Shown: positions 9,938 to 22,279 of the stretch, piece by piece
Layout: the number at the start of each line of letters is the position of its first letter
Position numbering within the stretch: position 1 is the first letter of the stretch
Source of the DNA: Phellopilus nigrolimitatus
Lineage: Eukaryota; Basidiomycota; Agaricomycetes; Hymenochaetales; Hymenochaetaceae
Direction of reading: 5' to 3'
Length of the DNA stretch: 54,920 nt
Assembly (NCBI GenBank): GCA_021029095.1
Contig: JAJOHG010000167.1
Coordinates: 1-54,920 of the forward strand
Translations under genes and position numbers: made by a program
The notes under the pieces: generated by a model
Told to the model about the DNA's origin: nothing
What the model saw: only the letters and a program-made list of their open reading frames with translations
Database searches by the model: none

Positions 9938-11612
9938 ATGCCTGCAGAGTCCTTATCTTCGGATTTCTCAAGCGACCACCCATTCGCACTCAGCGAGCGC
10001 ACAGAGTCCTTCATCAGCCTCTCGCGGGAATGGCGTCAAGAACCTCCATCCTCGCCCGGAATAATGTCTACTTCTTCAGCTCCATCTCGCTACCGTGCGA
10101 GCGACAATGGCTTACGTTCCCAGGTGGAACACATATACACGCTCGACACGACTAGGAATGTGCCTTGGCTGACAGTAAAACTGCGCAGCTGGGCCCCGTC
10201 TTCGCAGAGCCTCCCCAACTACACAGAAGGCCAGTGCATCACAGGAAGCGTCGAGCTGGATTTGCGCACTCCGAATGGAATAAAAGCTATAACTGTTTCC
10301 GTGCGTATCAACATAGTTCTCACACTAGCACTAGATATATTGAACCCCGTTCCGCCTTAGTTAAAGGGATACTATGTAATTCCCGGACATTTCCCAAAAA
10401 CGTTTCTGCATTCATCAGAGACATTGTGGGACAGCTCTATGGGCGACCCTCGGTCGGGGGATATGTTTCTTTCGCAAGGCTCCAGCTTTTCTGGACAGCT
10501 CTTCGGGAAATATGCGTGGTCTTTCACGTCCGACTTACCAAGAACACTCGTATCTAGCGCAAAACAAAAGACATCATTCGGCATACAGCGCGGCGAGAGA
10601 CTTCCCCCTTCTTTAAAAACCAAACTAGGACAGACCCAAGTCGGCTATGACGTGATTATAAGGATCAAGCGCTACGGGCTCAGATGCAACAGCAGGCAAG
10701 TGTGGTTTCCGCCAACGGCAGGAAGGTTGGAAAATCTGATATCTATTAGCTTGACTATCCCGATTGGATACACAAGCCTGTCGAGACCTGGGCCTGGATC
10801 GTTCCTTCGTCAGTTGGCCTACCAGAACGACACTCCAATACCTTTCTTCGACTCTGATCCGTCTGGGTGGAGATTGTTTCCAAGCATCGAGGTTCACGGG
10901 ATATTCTACAAACGACGAATCTCGTTTACTTGTACGGTGCGAGGCTTTAGTTTAATTCCAATTCTCAGAGAACTTGAGGCTTAAAGGCTTCCTAGCTCGC
11001 TCTCGCTCTCCCTGTGAGTATGTCCATCAGCTCCAGCGCTTCCTTTTCCGATACTGCCCCCGTTCAGCTCGCATATGCCCGCGGGTCGTTCGTACCATGT
11101 GCCCTAGTCATCAAAAGCCCCGATCCACAGGTCGCGGAATTGATGACGAGCCCCAGGGCGCCGTGTGTACTTTTGAAGCGAATGATCACGCGGCGCTCAT
11201 GGCCAGACGATGAAATAACTCTTGACGGAGGAGAGAAACTCGTCGGAAACGCATCCTGGATGCCTCTGCACAACTCATCTGTCAACAGGCAGGGCTTCGA
11301 GAAGATCGCACAGGGAGAGATCGATCTCTCACCGGTGCTGACTCCTTCTTTCAAGTTCGGCAAGCTTGAGCTCAAGGTATGAAAGCAAACCATCTTCATC
11401 TTTTCCGGATAATGTTTAAGACAACTTCTGCGTAGTATTTTGTAGAGATGCTCCCTTTCGATGCGCCCGGGTTCACGCCCTTGAACGGAGATTATCTGCT
11501 GCGTGTTGAGGTAGTAGTGACATCTTTCCCCGCGAAGGGGCCGCGTCCAAAATCCTATCTTCCCCTCGCTCAGAATAGGCGTTTGGGGCCTCTTCCCGGA
11601 GAAGTTAGGTAG
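9938..11612 (+). CDS. Arrestin-like (N-terminal fold) protein
   Basis: Four exons (9938-10300, 10361-10936, 10996-11376, 11436-11612) join in frame to 498 residues. The first in-frame ATG of the exon is at 9938. After a disordered N-terminus of about 60 residues comes a beta-rich domain. It opens with VPWLTVKLRSWAPSS and GQCITGSVELDL, continues with a WSFTSDLPRTL-type strand and ISFTCT, and a second beta domain carries YARGSFVPCALVIKS. This order resembles the arrestin-like adaptors common in basidiomycetes, which in other fungi connect membrane proteins to ubiquitin ligases. No PY motif (PPxY) is evident, so a ligase-adaptor role is not shown. All introns are 59-60 nt and GT-AG. Confidence 0.75.
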
Positions 11613-12095
11613 CAGACAAAAAGATGTCTAATGAAAACCACGTGTAAGAATATTGAAGTCGGTATGTCTGGCGAGACGTGAGAGCGCATATTGAAGAGAG
11701 TTTGGCCATCTTTTCGAGGCTTCTTTCAAGGCTTCCGGGGGCGCTACCATAACGTCAACCCGCACTGCAGATCATTGGACGTTGGTAAATCCCAAAATTA
11801 AGAATTAAGCTCGGCACGGCCAATCACAGCCACGCATAAACCACACGCGTGGCTTCGAGGCTCATAGTCGACAACTCTCAACGACGCCTAGCTGCAGGCT
11901 GGTTTTGAGGTAGAACAAGGAAACCAAAAGAAAAAGAAGTAGAGGTTATCACTTTTTACATTATGGAAAGAGAAAAGTCCAGTACAAAGTTTTGTCCAAA
12001 GATATTTGCAAGAAATGCGGTTACCATTGTGTAGATGCCGCCCATCCATCGCTGCAGAACGAGAGGTTCCGTGAACCTCCTCTCTACCGGCTCCC
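11613..12095. other. Convergent intergenic gap
   Basis: 3' regions of the arrestin-like gene and of POP. Nothing else is recognised. Confidence 0.5.
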
Positions 12096-15000
12096 TCAAA
12101 CGTCGTACCATTTCAAACCGATAGACTGTGCGACGAAGCCGAGTTTGTCAGCAGCCTCTTTGATCCTTCAGTATCGAATCGTGAAAAAGGTCATTAGTCA
12201 CTCGCAATATCATTTCGTCTCCCCAGCCGGGATGAAATGAAGAAAGGGCGTACCTCTGCTCCGTGCTCTTCCCGGCACCGTGCCCGGCCTTCTTCTCGAT
12301 GCGGATCAGTAGCGGATGCACGTTGTGCGGCAGGGCGTGTTGCAGCTCCGCGGCGTGCTTGAAGGAGTGCAGCGGGACGACGCGGTCGTCATCTGCAATG
12401 GGGCGAAGGAGATTTAGATAGGAACAAATCAACATTGGAGAACGTGCGTACGGTCAGCTGTGAGGAGGATCGTCGGCGGGAGCGTCTTGTCCTTCGGCAC
12501 GTTGTGCAGCGGGGAGTACGGGTGAATGAAGTCGAAGTCCTCCGCGTCGTCCGGGTTGCCGTAATCCGACGTCCACGCCCTGCCGATCGTGTACTTGTTG
12601 AACTGCAAAAAATTGCGTCAAAAAATGTGCAAGGACGTAGAGAGGAGAGGAGAGGAGAGGAGTTACCTTCAACATGTCGAGGACACCGACTTCAGCGACG
12701 GCGGCGCCGAATGTGCCTTCGGGTGCGATATTGACGCATGCAGCGACCAAAAGGCCTACGATGGGTGTGAACAGGATGAAAGCAGGCGACACGTAAGTTT
12801 CAGCCTACCTCCATTGGAGCCCCCGTTGATAGCAATCTGGTCCGGAGCAGCGATCTTGTTGTCTTTGAGGTATTGACTGGAATATAAATTTGGGCATTGA
12901 GGAAAGGTAATTAATAGCAAGTGCTATCTCTACGCACGTAGCGGCAATGAAATCGTTGAAGACATTCATCTGCGATCCCACCCAAAACGAGTCAGCGTGT
13001 CAATTTACAAAAGCAAAAATCCTTTTCCCCTACCTTGCGCTCCCTCGTCCCGGCCAAGTGCCATTCCTCGCCGAACTCGCCGCCGCCGCGGATGTTCGGG
13101 ACGGCGAGCACGGCGCGGTAGTGCTGCAGGAACGTCATGAACACAACGCTGAAGAAGGGGTTGATCGAGATCGTGAATCCGCCGTAGCCTTCATGGCGTA
13201 CGTATGAAGCTCAGCACGGTTGGTTTCTTACAGCAAAGGCACATCGGCGATCAGACGCACCGTACTGCAGGGCCGGCGCGGTCCCGTCCCTCGGCGTGTC
13301 CTTGTGCCGGACGACGAACATCGGGACGCGAGTCCCGCCCGCGCCCTCATACCACACCTGCTCCGCGGTGAAGTCCGCGGGGTCGAGCCCGCGCAGGCGA
13401 GTCGTGCGGTACACACTCCACCGCCGCGCCCTGTCCGGGTTTCTAAAGTCGTAGCGCGCGACCGTGCACGGTGTGGTGAACCCGCTGAGCGTTGCGAAGA
13501 AGAAGGACTGGTCGTGCCGCGCGGAGACGTCGATCTTGCCGACGAAATCAGGCGCAAGGCGCGAGAGCTGCGTGCCTGCGAGGTCGTATAGGTAGAGCTC
13601 GTCTTTGACCTACAGAAGATTATCAAAGAAGTAAATCTGGGGGACAAGGACTGAGGACAGGGTTAAGATCGACTGACGTTCCTCTTGTAGACCAGAGCAA
13701 AGACATTATCATTCACAAGGTCGACACTCTCTAACTTCGCGTCCTTGTCCTCCGGAATCAGCTCCTTGCGCGCGAAGTTTGGGTCGGCAAGGTCAATCGT
13801 GATTAGTTTATATTGGGGGGCATCTTTGTTCGTAGCAACGTAGAACGTCGTATCGATGTTCCCTACGCTATAATATCGAATAGTTGAGCGATACGGAAGT
13901 AAGCCCTATGTTGTTCATTAAGAAGGGGAGGCACAGACATGCTGTACGACGCGTCAAACTCGTCAATGAGTTTGGTCCATTTCATGTTCTGTCCGATCTC
14001 GTTCTCCGTCAGATCCGCGATCCATAGAAGATGTTTCTGTCGTGCAAAACAGGGTAAGTAACACGCGTGGTAGAACGCAAGATAGAAAACCCACTCTCGA
14101 CGTGTCTTTAGAGATATACAGAGCGAGATATCTGCCGTCCGGCGTGACCTGCGATCCCCACATCCATTCCGGGTTTGCCGCGTCCTTCACTACGAGCACA
14201 TCCTCTGCTGTAACGCCAAAACCCTTATTTCGTGATCCTTCTATTTATATCGAACGGGAAAACACCCACATTGGGGCGTCCCAACACGGTGGTACATGAG
14301 CATGGCGTCCTGGTCCTTGTCGGTCTCGATCCCGCCTTTGTCTTCAGTAACGGAGCCGTGCGACTCGCGTGTTGGCATGCGCTAGATGGCGCGATTTCGA
14401 CATACATACGATGAGGTAAGAGCATGAATATAGAATAAACTGACCTGGTAGAAAAAGCCCTTTGAGTCCTTGGTCCATGTGATTGACGAGAACTTGACAA
14501 AGCGGAGCTCCTCGGCGAACCGACCAGGGTCGGAAGAAAGCTCCCGCTGCTTCTTGTCGACGAAGGGCGCGCTGGTGCGCCGGACGTAGATAGTGCAGAA
14601 GTCGCTTCCCTAAATCCGATATGTTATCAGTACAAAATATTCCTGCACATACAAAAAAAGATGCCAATACGCACCGAGAGGGACACGCCATAGGCGAAGT
14701 ACTTGCCGCATTCTGAAAATGCGGAGGTCGCAAATGCGCCCGTGTCGTCATCCGTGAGCAGATTTTGCTGTTTGTCCGCAGCAGAAGGCGTCATTTTTAA
14801 AACATATTCGGGCGGAGCGTATACCATAAAATCCTTACGTCAAAGAAGATTTCCGCGCCCTGCTCGGGTCCTGATTGGTCGGAGACGAGTGGGAGATTGC
14901 TGTCCTTGGATCGATAATAGACTTCATATTAGGATCAGGAGCGCCAATTCGTCATGGGTGTGGGTGCATGGGTGAGTTTCTGGAGTTAGAGCGAGCGGCT

Positions 15001-15434
15001 GATAGGCGGACGGACCGTATTGCGCTTGCAGCCCGCTGTTGTACGACCAGTACCAGCGCCCGTCTTTCTTCAAGACGGGGCGAGAGAACTGTATATGAGA
15101 TGATTGCGGGATTATTCGGTGAGCCACTTCGCGTCCCCGCCGCGCAGGATGAAACAGCCCCGAGGCCACGACGACGGACCTTCTCGTAGTCGAAGTTCGC
15201 GCGGAGCTGGCGCTCCAGGTCCGCGCGGCGCGGGTTCTGGTCGAGGTATGTGCGCGTGAAGTCCGCCTGGGCGGTCGTCCACGCGTCCGTCTCCTCGCTG
15301 GGCTCTTCCAGCCAGTTGTACGGGTCCGGGACGCGCACCTCGCCGTGCGCCGCGCTCTTGTACACATCGACGTGGTCGGAGCGGCGGCTCGGGCGGTACG
15401 CGTTCGTCGTCCAGGGGGTTTTCGGCGAAGACAT
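12096..15434 (-). CDS. Prolyl oligopeptidase (peptidase S9A)
   Basis: A cytosolic serine peptidase that cuts peptides after proline. Seventeen exons, from 15180-15434 down to 12096-12165, keep phase throughout and give 744 residues, close to the family norm of 710-760. The start chosen is [13 protein letters not shown] at 15434; an ATG at 15623 would add a basic N-terminal extension. The beta-propeller half begins with VPDPYNWLE and later has SGLQAQ and SKDSKGFFY. The hydrolase half has [18 protein letters not shown] and the nucleophile in GGSNGG (Ser593). It also carries [13 protein letters not shown] (Asp677) and [10 protein letters not shown] (His713), so the catalytic triad is intact. Exon 12 is only 32 nt. 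No cyclic-peptide precursor gene is seen nearby, so this looks like the housekeeping POPA type rather than a toxin-processing enzyme. Confidence 0.97.
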
Positions 15435-17326
15435 TTTAGGAAGACTCGACGTGCGCGGATCGGGGATGCCGGAGACAAAGCGAGCTGGGGGGCGTCGAGC
15501 TGGCACCGAGACAGCTGCGCGCGCGGGATTATAAGTAAGCGTCAGAAGCGGAGAGGGGCTCGGTGGCGATGGGCGAAAAATATTATGAAGGGCTCGTGCG
15601 CGAGTCGAGAATGTCCTCGCCATGCGGACTTCTACGTCTCAGACACACGCCCACCGGCGCGGTGCGGCTGCACCCGACCGAGGCCTGTGTTCTTGGGCTA
15701 TTAGGGTAGCTTGATGCCCTCTGCGCGAGAGGCTCCTCAGCTGATCAGCGAGCTTGACTGCTAATTCAGGAGAAAAGCACTCGAGGACGGGCCGCGCAGG
15801 ACTTATCAGGCTGCTTCTATCTGATTTCGACGGATTGGAGTGACGCAGATTAAAGCGCACCTCCGGATGCAGGAGCGCGAGGGTGGGTCCCCCCGAGAAT
15901 ACAATGGTGTCCTGGGGCGCAGATGAACAGGCTGGCTCAACGGGTCGAGGCAAATGGACACTGTTTCAGACGCCGACGGGGTCGGAGAAAAGTAGCGAAA
16001 CTCTAGAGCCCTCAAATAGCTTCAGAATGGAACGGTGGTGGTCGAGAACGAAGAGGCAGGCGAGGTCTAAAATTCACAGCCGGACTTGAGTTCCGCACGC
16101 GACGTGTTTCGAGACGCGTCCAGATATGGCAACATTTTATCGCGGTCGTGTTCGCAGCGGCCATCGCACGATAAGTTCTCATCATAAGGTCAACCAAGTC
16201 CCAACGAGCCCAGAGGATTCAATATCCATGTTGACAATGTGAACGAGTGGCGGGCCCTGCAATTTCTCGCTGCAGCGTCATCACCAACCGCGGCGACCAT
16301 TCTGACGCTGGCGACAATGGACTTCCGACTGGCAGTTTTTCTAGTACATGTATCTGAGGGATGTCGTACGGGCGTCAGAGCTAATTACGACGAGCGCTTA
16401 GGCCACTTACCGGGAGGAGGCCACTTACCGGGAGGAGGTCCTGAATGTCATGATCGGGCCAAGCTGATATGCGTCTTCTGGCATCCATTGCGTGCGTATC
16501 TTTTCCAAAGACGAGCTTGCATACATTCGCAACGTTGCTTATTCTTATTCTTATTCCTCCTAACGCATCCAATGCGGCAGCTATAACAGCCTTCTATCAC
16601 ACTAACCTCGTCCGGCGGGAGGGGCTGGGCTCGCGCGTTCGCCTTCCAATGCATTTGGGGGAATCACGATGATCGGAACCACCCGGGAAAATCCCTGCAT
16701 ATGCAGACCCTGCGCTGTACGCACATCAGCATAACCTTCAATGCTCTGAGGGCTCTGGCGTCTATCAGATATGTATGCTCTTCTTACAAGAAGACGAGGC
16801 AAGTGCCGGTCTAGCTTGCATACATTACATGTATTCGCAACGCAGTCGACCTTCTCTTCCCCTAACAGACGAGAACCGAGCAGCCTTGTCCCGAACTTCC
16901 AAATAATATACAGGCATCACGATTACTGGAACCGTCTCTTATGAGGAGTCCTTATGGTCAATCGCGACCGGAGCATGGTTCATTCTCGTACGGAGATTCA
17001 TACCTCCGAGATGCGAACCCTGCACTGTATGAAGTAGGGATGGTGCCCAGATGGTGCCTCGCTGTGTATGGAGCAAATATTTCGAGTTTGGGATTACGAG
17101 AATTGTGCCCTTATCGACGACCGTACATACTACGGCCACGTATAATATAGCTGCTATAACAGATTTTCTGCTTGACTTTTTTTTACACACGAATCACGAA
17201 CAAGTTGAAATTATGAGCGCGTCGCGACGCGTGTCTTAACCGGGAAATGTGTTCCCACAGCCCAAAATGAAGTCATCATCGCGAAATTTCAAGACCGTCT
17301 GCAGCCTGCGCTGCCGCCAGCAGGGA
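15435..17326. other. Divergent intergenic region with diverged repeats
   Basis: About 1.9 kb between POP and the carrier, read away on both sides, so both promoters lie here. It contains a 17-base tandem pair (GGCCACTTACCGGGAGGA, 16401-16436) and a diverged direct duplication of about 250-300 bases (near 16510-16715 and 16805-17035). No gene was found. Confidence 0.55.
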
Positions 17327-18644
17327 ATGTCAGACGCAAGCCCACCACGTCCAAAGCCCGCACCGAGTTTCTTCCCCACCGCCGCACTCGTCAGTTCCCT
17401 CTTCATCGTCACTGACACACACTGACGGCGGGCCCGGACAGGACCACGCGGCGGCAGGCATCGGCGCGGGCACCGTCGCCGTGCTCTGCATGCACCCGCT
17501 CGACCTGCTCAAAGTCCAGTTCCAGACGTCGACCACCACACCACAGGCCGGCGTCGGCCGCGCGATATACGGCGCCTTGCGCGGGATTTACGTCTCGCAA
17601 GGCTGGACCGGGCTGTACAGAGGCGTCAGCGCGAACATCGCGGGCAACGCGAGCAGCTGGGGGCTGTACTTCCTCTTGTCCGTATTTATTTTTCTTCTTC
17701 CTTTGAGAAGGAAAAAAAAAAAGAGGATAGCTGACGTGATGTGAAAAGCTACAACATGCTGAAAAAGCGCATGTCCCCGACGGGCGACCCGAGCTACAAG
17801 TTCTCGTCGGGCACGACGCTATTATACGCTGCCGAAGCAAGTTCGCACTGCCCTTTGCCTCCGAGGAGCGCTGCTGCTTACACTCTACACTTCTCCACTT
17901 ACCGCCCGGCTGCACAGGTGCTGCGACAGCGATCCTCACGAATCCTATATGGGTGGTCAAGGTCCGCATGTTCACGACGCGCGCGGACGCGCCGGAGGCG
18001 TATCGCGGTCTATGGCGTATGTCATTCTTCTTATTTATATTACCTGATATATCTCTTACGAGACTTACTAGACGGCCTGACAGTCGGTGTATCGCATGCA
18101 AGGCGTGCAGGGTATGTACCGCGGGACGACGCTCGCGCTCGTCGGCGTGAGCAACGGCGCGATCCAGTTCATGGGCTACGAGCAGCTCAAGTGGCTCTGC
18201 ACCGAGCAGAAGAAGCGCCAGTTCGCGAAGGCAGGCCGGGAGTGGACGGTTGACGCAGAAAAGCTGGTGCGTCCGCCCTCCGCCCGTCGCTGACTTCCCC
18301 CCACAAACTAATGAACGACCGCGCCCCGGCAGTCGAACACGACGTACACGGCGATCTCCGCGTCGTCGAAGCTCGCGGCGCTCGCGGGGACGTACCCGTA
18401 CCAGGTCGTGCGCGCGCGTATTCAGAACGACCGCACGGCGCACCTGTATCCGACGATCCCCGCGTGCATCGCGCGGACGTGGCGTCAGGAGGGCCTGCGG
18501 GGCTTCTTCCGCGGGCTCGGAACGAACCTCGTGCGCGTGCTGCCCGGGACGTGTGTGACGTTCGTGGTATACGAGAACCTTGCGTGGCTGTTGAAGACGA
18601 GCGCGCGGAAACGAGAGGAACGGTTGGCGGCAGAGAAGGGCTAA
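17327..18644 (+). CDS. Mitochondrial carrier, FAD/folate type (Flx1/SLC25A32-like)
   Basis: An inner-membrane solute carrier with three repeats. Exons: 17327-17389, 17442-17677, 17749-17840, 17918-18016, 18072-18266 and 18333-18644, about 331 residues. The start is MSDASPPRPKPAPSFF at 17327. Carrier signatures are HPLDLLKVQFQ (repeat 1), TNPIWVVKVRMFTTR (repeat 2) and YPYQVVRARIQ (repeat 3). GLYRGVSANIAGNASSWGLY and YRGTTLALVGVSNGAIQF point to the FAD/folate branch (yeast Flx1, human SLC25A32). Between HGLT and SVYRMQGVQG one extra base (near 18082) breaks the frame. Splicing to the later AG at 18105-18106 would restore frame but skip ten conserved residues. A single-base assembly insertion is therefore the simplest reading. 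Confidence 0.85.
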
Positions 18645-19286
18645 GATTACGGACTGGGCGGATTTTTACATCGTTTATTGTTATGCATCTCAATAATCAT
18701 TACAGGGGAACGCTAGTCCAATTGTAATATAGCAATAGATATACACACGCAACTTTCTACCATGACATCTGTGAAATAGAGACGGCGTCAGCAATCTGCT
18801 CAAAAAAAGCTGAGAAAAGTTGAGAGGTCAGAGTAACTATAGACATAAGACAGCGTCGCGGAGAACGCCCGCGCCCACGCCCGTTGCAGGCGTCTTCAAA
18901 ACGAGTCGGCCTACTGAACGCAGGCGGGACTGGAGAACTGTGTCTCCCTCCACTTTGTACGAGATGTTGCAATCATTCCAAAGGACAATATTCGCGAAGA
19001 AACTTACGATTAGAGCAGTGGTCGTCGTGGTCGAAGGGCAACGTAACAAAATTTGCGAGATTATTTATTTATTTCATGTGTTGTTTTCCCACGAGGGCAT
19101 CCGACAGCGAAATTTCACGAGTCGGCTGTAACAGTCGGTCGTGCTCACTGCTCATTGCTCAGCTCAACGCTCATCGTCGACCACCACGCCGACCTGAGTG
19201 CAAGTCATCGTGCTCGGAGTTGGGTACGTTCTCTCGCAACAATGCGTGTCTATCTATTTATTCTTTCCTAGTGCTATGCGAGCCAC
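18645..19286. other. Intergenic between carrier and PPR gene
   Basis: 3' region of the carrier and promoter side of the PPR gene. No element recognised. Confidence 0.5.
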
Positions 19287-22227
19287 ATGCAATGCATTTG
19301 GACATCGACGTCCAGTGTCCTCCGCAGACGAGCATGTCCAGCAGCGACCACTCTCAGATTCGCTCAGCCTGCCCAGCGCAGGAACATCTCTTTCAATCGG
19401 TTTGTAAGTGATGCCGGGAAGGCACGCTTCGCATCGTTGGCGGATGCGTTCGTGTCAACCGCCATCCGCGACACCGCCATCGCCCCCGTCCCTCTCCCCG
19501 TCCTCGACCTCCCTCGCGAGGACCGACCCTGCCTCCCCAACAAAATGCCAACAAGCCGCTCACTTCCGCGCAGCTCTCCCGCGCCGCAGCGCAGTCCGTC
19601 CGCCTCGCGTGCCAAAAGCACTCCTCCCGCGAGGCCTTTCTCATCGTCAAGGCCCTTCAGGCCTCACTCACCCAGTACCCCTCGTCCGAGTCCCCGCGAG
19701 TGCTCCCGCCTGTGCGCCGTGCGAGCGTCGCATGTCGACTTCGGGCAGGCCGTCTCGCCGCGCCTCGCGCTCCACAGCCTGCTGCACGGGCTCGTGCGCC
19801 GCGGCATGACCAAGAAGGCCGGGCGCGTCGCCTGGCAGCTCCTGCGCGGGGGCGTCCCCGTGCACGAGCGCACGCTCGCGTGCGTGACCGGCGCGCTGTG
19901 CAGCTCCGACGTCGCTGCGCTCCGCGACGCAGGCTTCCGCGAGCAGCTCCGCCGCGCGCGGGCGACGCTCACGCTTCCTGGGCCCGAGCCCCTGGATATG
20001 AAGGCGCTAAAGCCCCTCGCGCCGTGCACGCGCCTCGCGTTCCAGCTGTTCGCCGCCGCGCGCCAACTACGAGCGCCAGCGTGCGGGGCAGATGTTCCAG
20101 CAGCTCGTCGACGCGTGCCTGCTGCAGGGCGAGATCCTCGTCGTGAGCTTCCTCTTTGCGTTCCTTGTCAAGCAGTGGCAGGTGCGCCATGCGCTGGCGA
20201 ACCCGGATTGCGGAACGCCGCTGCCCGAGGTGGACGCGGCCGTGTGTCTGTTCGACCTGACCTCGAAGCGCTCGAGTGAACTCGCCTCGGCGAAAGCCTC
20301 CCATCCCAGCCAGCAGTTCATGCTCAAAGCACTTGAAAACATTAACGCAGCGATCTTCAACACGCCGCTGTCCTGACCCCTCCGCGATCCCGCCGTCCTT
20401 CGAGGAGGCCGCGCAGGCGCTCGCGGTCTTCGCAGACATGTTGGGCGACAACGCGCTCCCGTACAAGAACCTCTCCGCGCTCGTCAGCACGCTCTGCACG
20501 TTCCCCGCCGCGCCGCCCGTGCGCGTGTACACGCGCCGCAAGGGCCGCTGGAAGCTCTGCGACGCGCGCGCGTACTTCGATGAGGTGCTCGACAGCCTCG
20601 TGCAGGGCCTTGCCGTTGCGCGCCACCCCGGCGGCGGTTCGCCCAGTTCGACCGGCGCACGTACAACGCCCTCCTGCATTACGCGCTGCGGAGGAAGCTC
20701 TCGCCCGAGCTCGGGGAGTCGATCTTCAGGCGCATGCTGGGCAAGGGCCCCCGCTTGCAGCCGGACATCACTACGTATAACACGCAGCTCCGCGCGGCGA
20801 CGCTGTTTAGACGGAATGATATGGCTGCGAAGATACTGCAAATGTTGCGCGAGAGGACGGAGAATGCCGAGCATTCTATCATGTATAAGCCGCACCGCGA
20901 AGTGGAGATGGAACTCAGCCGGAAGAACGCTGCGACGCCTGAGCGACAGAAGTCATTACAGATTATTAGACCGGAAGAGGCTACATCGAGCATATCCATA
21001 TCAACTCAGGACCAAGGTACGGCCGACAGCAACGTCTCAAGCCTGCCCGGGGACGTCAATCACGGCTCTACCATCTCGTCAGAATCCACTCTCCGAGCGA
21101 ACGAAAGCACGCTCTCCATCTATATTGCACACTTGACGGCGACCGGCGACCCGCAAGTCGTCGCGAAGCTCCTCTTCTTCCTCATCCCCGAGCTGCGCAT
21201 CATCGATCACCCCGCACACCCCCTTGCGGCGGACACAGAGGCGGGCATGCCGCGCGACGAGGCGTGCGCGCTCAGTCGGCACACGGCCGTGCAGCGCGCG
21301 ATCGGGCTCGGGCCGCGCTTTTTCACGGCCGTGCTCAACGCGCTCGCAAAGGCGCACCAGACGGGCCTCGCGGAGCGCGTGTGGCTGCTCGCGCGCACGG
21401 CGGAGCGGCGCAGTTGGGACGCGCGCTTCGCGGGTGCGGCGCGCCCGTGGGTGCTCCCCGTGGCGGCGTACACGATCATGATGCAATGCTATGCGGAGGA
21501 GGCGCGCAGGGGGCTCGACATGCAGCGCGGCGCACCGGGGCCCGTGCTCGGGCAGTGGACACCGCAGACGCCCGCGCGCGTAAAGGGCTGGGCGCTCTTC
21601 GTGTTGCATGCAAACCGCCAGCGGTGCGCCGAGCTCGGCCCCGCGGAGGTCAGCCGCCAGATGGGCGCGGTGCTGTTCCGCGCGATGCACGCTGCCGGGC
21701 GGGACCTCTACGAGCTCGTGCTCGCACAGGCCGCGCAGGGCGGGACGCCTCCCGCGTCGAAGGACCTGCAGCCGCCTGTCCCCGACGCGCGCTTCTTCAA
21801 CGCCGCGCTCGAGCTGTTCGCGCGCGTGCCGGGGCGCGGCGGAAGCGTGCGGCGGGGCGCGAAGATGACGGGGCCGCCGGCGCTCTGGAGGCGTCTGAAC
21901 AGGCGCGAGTTCGGGCGCTTCGTCCGGCGCGGGCACAGCTCCTACCCGCGGGAGCCGCACCTGTTTGGCGTCGTGCAGGCGATGGCCAAGGCAGGCTTCG
22001 AGGTGCCTGTGGCCTTTAGACGCATGTTCATTGGACACGACGTCCCCGAGGCGATGAGAGACCCGGCACAGAATCGGCAGAAACCCTCTCCGTATGCAGC
22101 GGGACGGAAGGAGCGTCCCGCAGCGCCCCATCGTCTTCCGGTATTTAAAACTCGGGGTTTACCTTTGCGGAGGAAGAAGCTAAAGATAAGGAGAGGTCGG
22201 GGGTCGTCTTCATCTTCATCCGTGTAA
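19287..22227 (+). CDS. Pentatricopeptide repeat protein, frame-disrupted
   Basis: PPR proteins bind organellar RNA and are usually mitochondrial in fungi. The protein runs from MQCIWTSTSS to a basic C-terminus (LRRKKLKIRRGRG plus a serine tail). A clear PPR motif is TYNALLHYALRRKLSPELGE with SIFRRMLGKG and DITTYNTQLR following, and MTKKAGRVAWQLLRGGVPV is another helical repeat. The coding signal moves between frames at about 19550, 19730, 20065, 20380 and 20635, without stops inside the coding pieces and without intron borders that could explain the moves. From about 20640 to 22227 the frame is uninterrupted. Alternatively GTAAGT at 19405 starts an intron ending near 19577, which would explain the first change. 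Either a decayed gene or an indel-rich GC-high assembly stretch. Confidence 0.7.
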
Positions 22228-22279
22228 TGCTATTTTATTGGGGCAATGTACAAGTATAATAGATCATCTCGCAAAATAA

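Noticed and set aside
12640..12663. GAGAG tandem run as a possible regulatory repeat
   Set aside because: It is the pyrimidine-rich part of a POP intron on the minus strand and short.
12096..15434. Prolyl oligopeptidase as marker of a cyclic-peptide toxin cluster
   Set aside because: No short precursor-type genes or other cluster enzymes are visible in the neighbourhood; neighbours are housekeeping genes.
17409..18443. 344-aa open frame antisense to the mitochondrial carrier
   Set aside because: Arg/Ala-rich shadow of a GC-rich coding strand; the sense strand has clear carrier signatures.
19969..20895. 308-aa antisense frame over the PPR gene (and a similar 350-aa frame at 21079-22131)
   Set aside because: GC-skewed shadow frames with no family resemblance, while the sense strand reads as PPR repeats.
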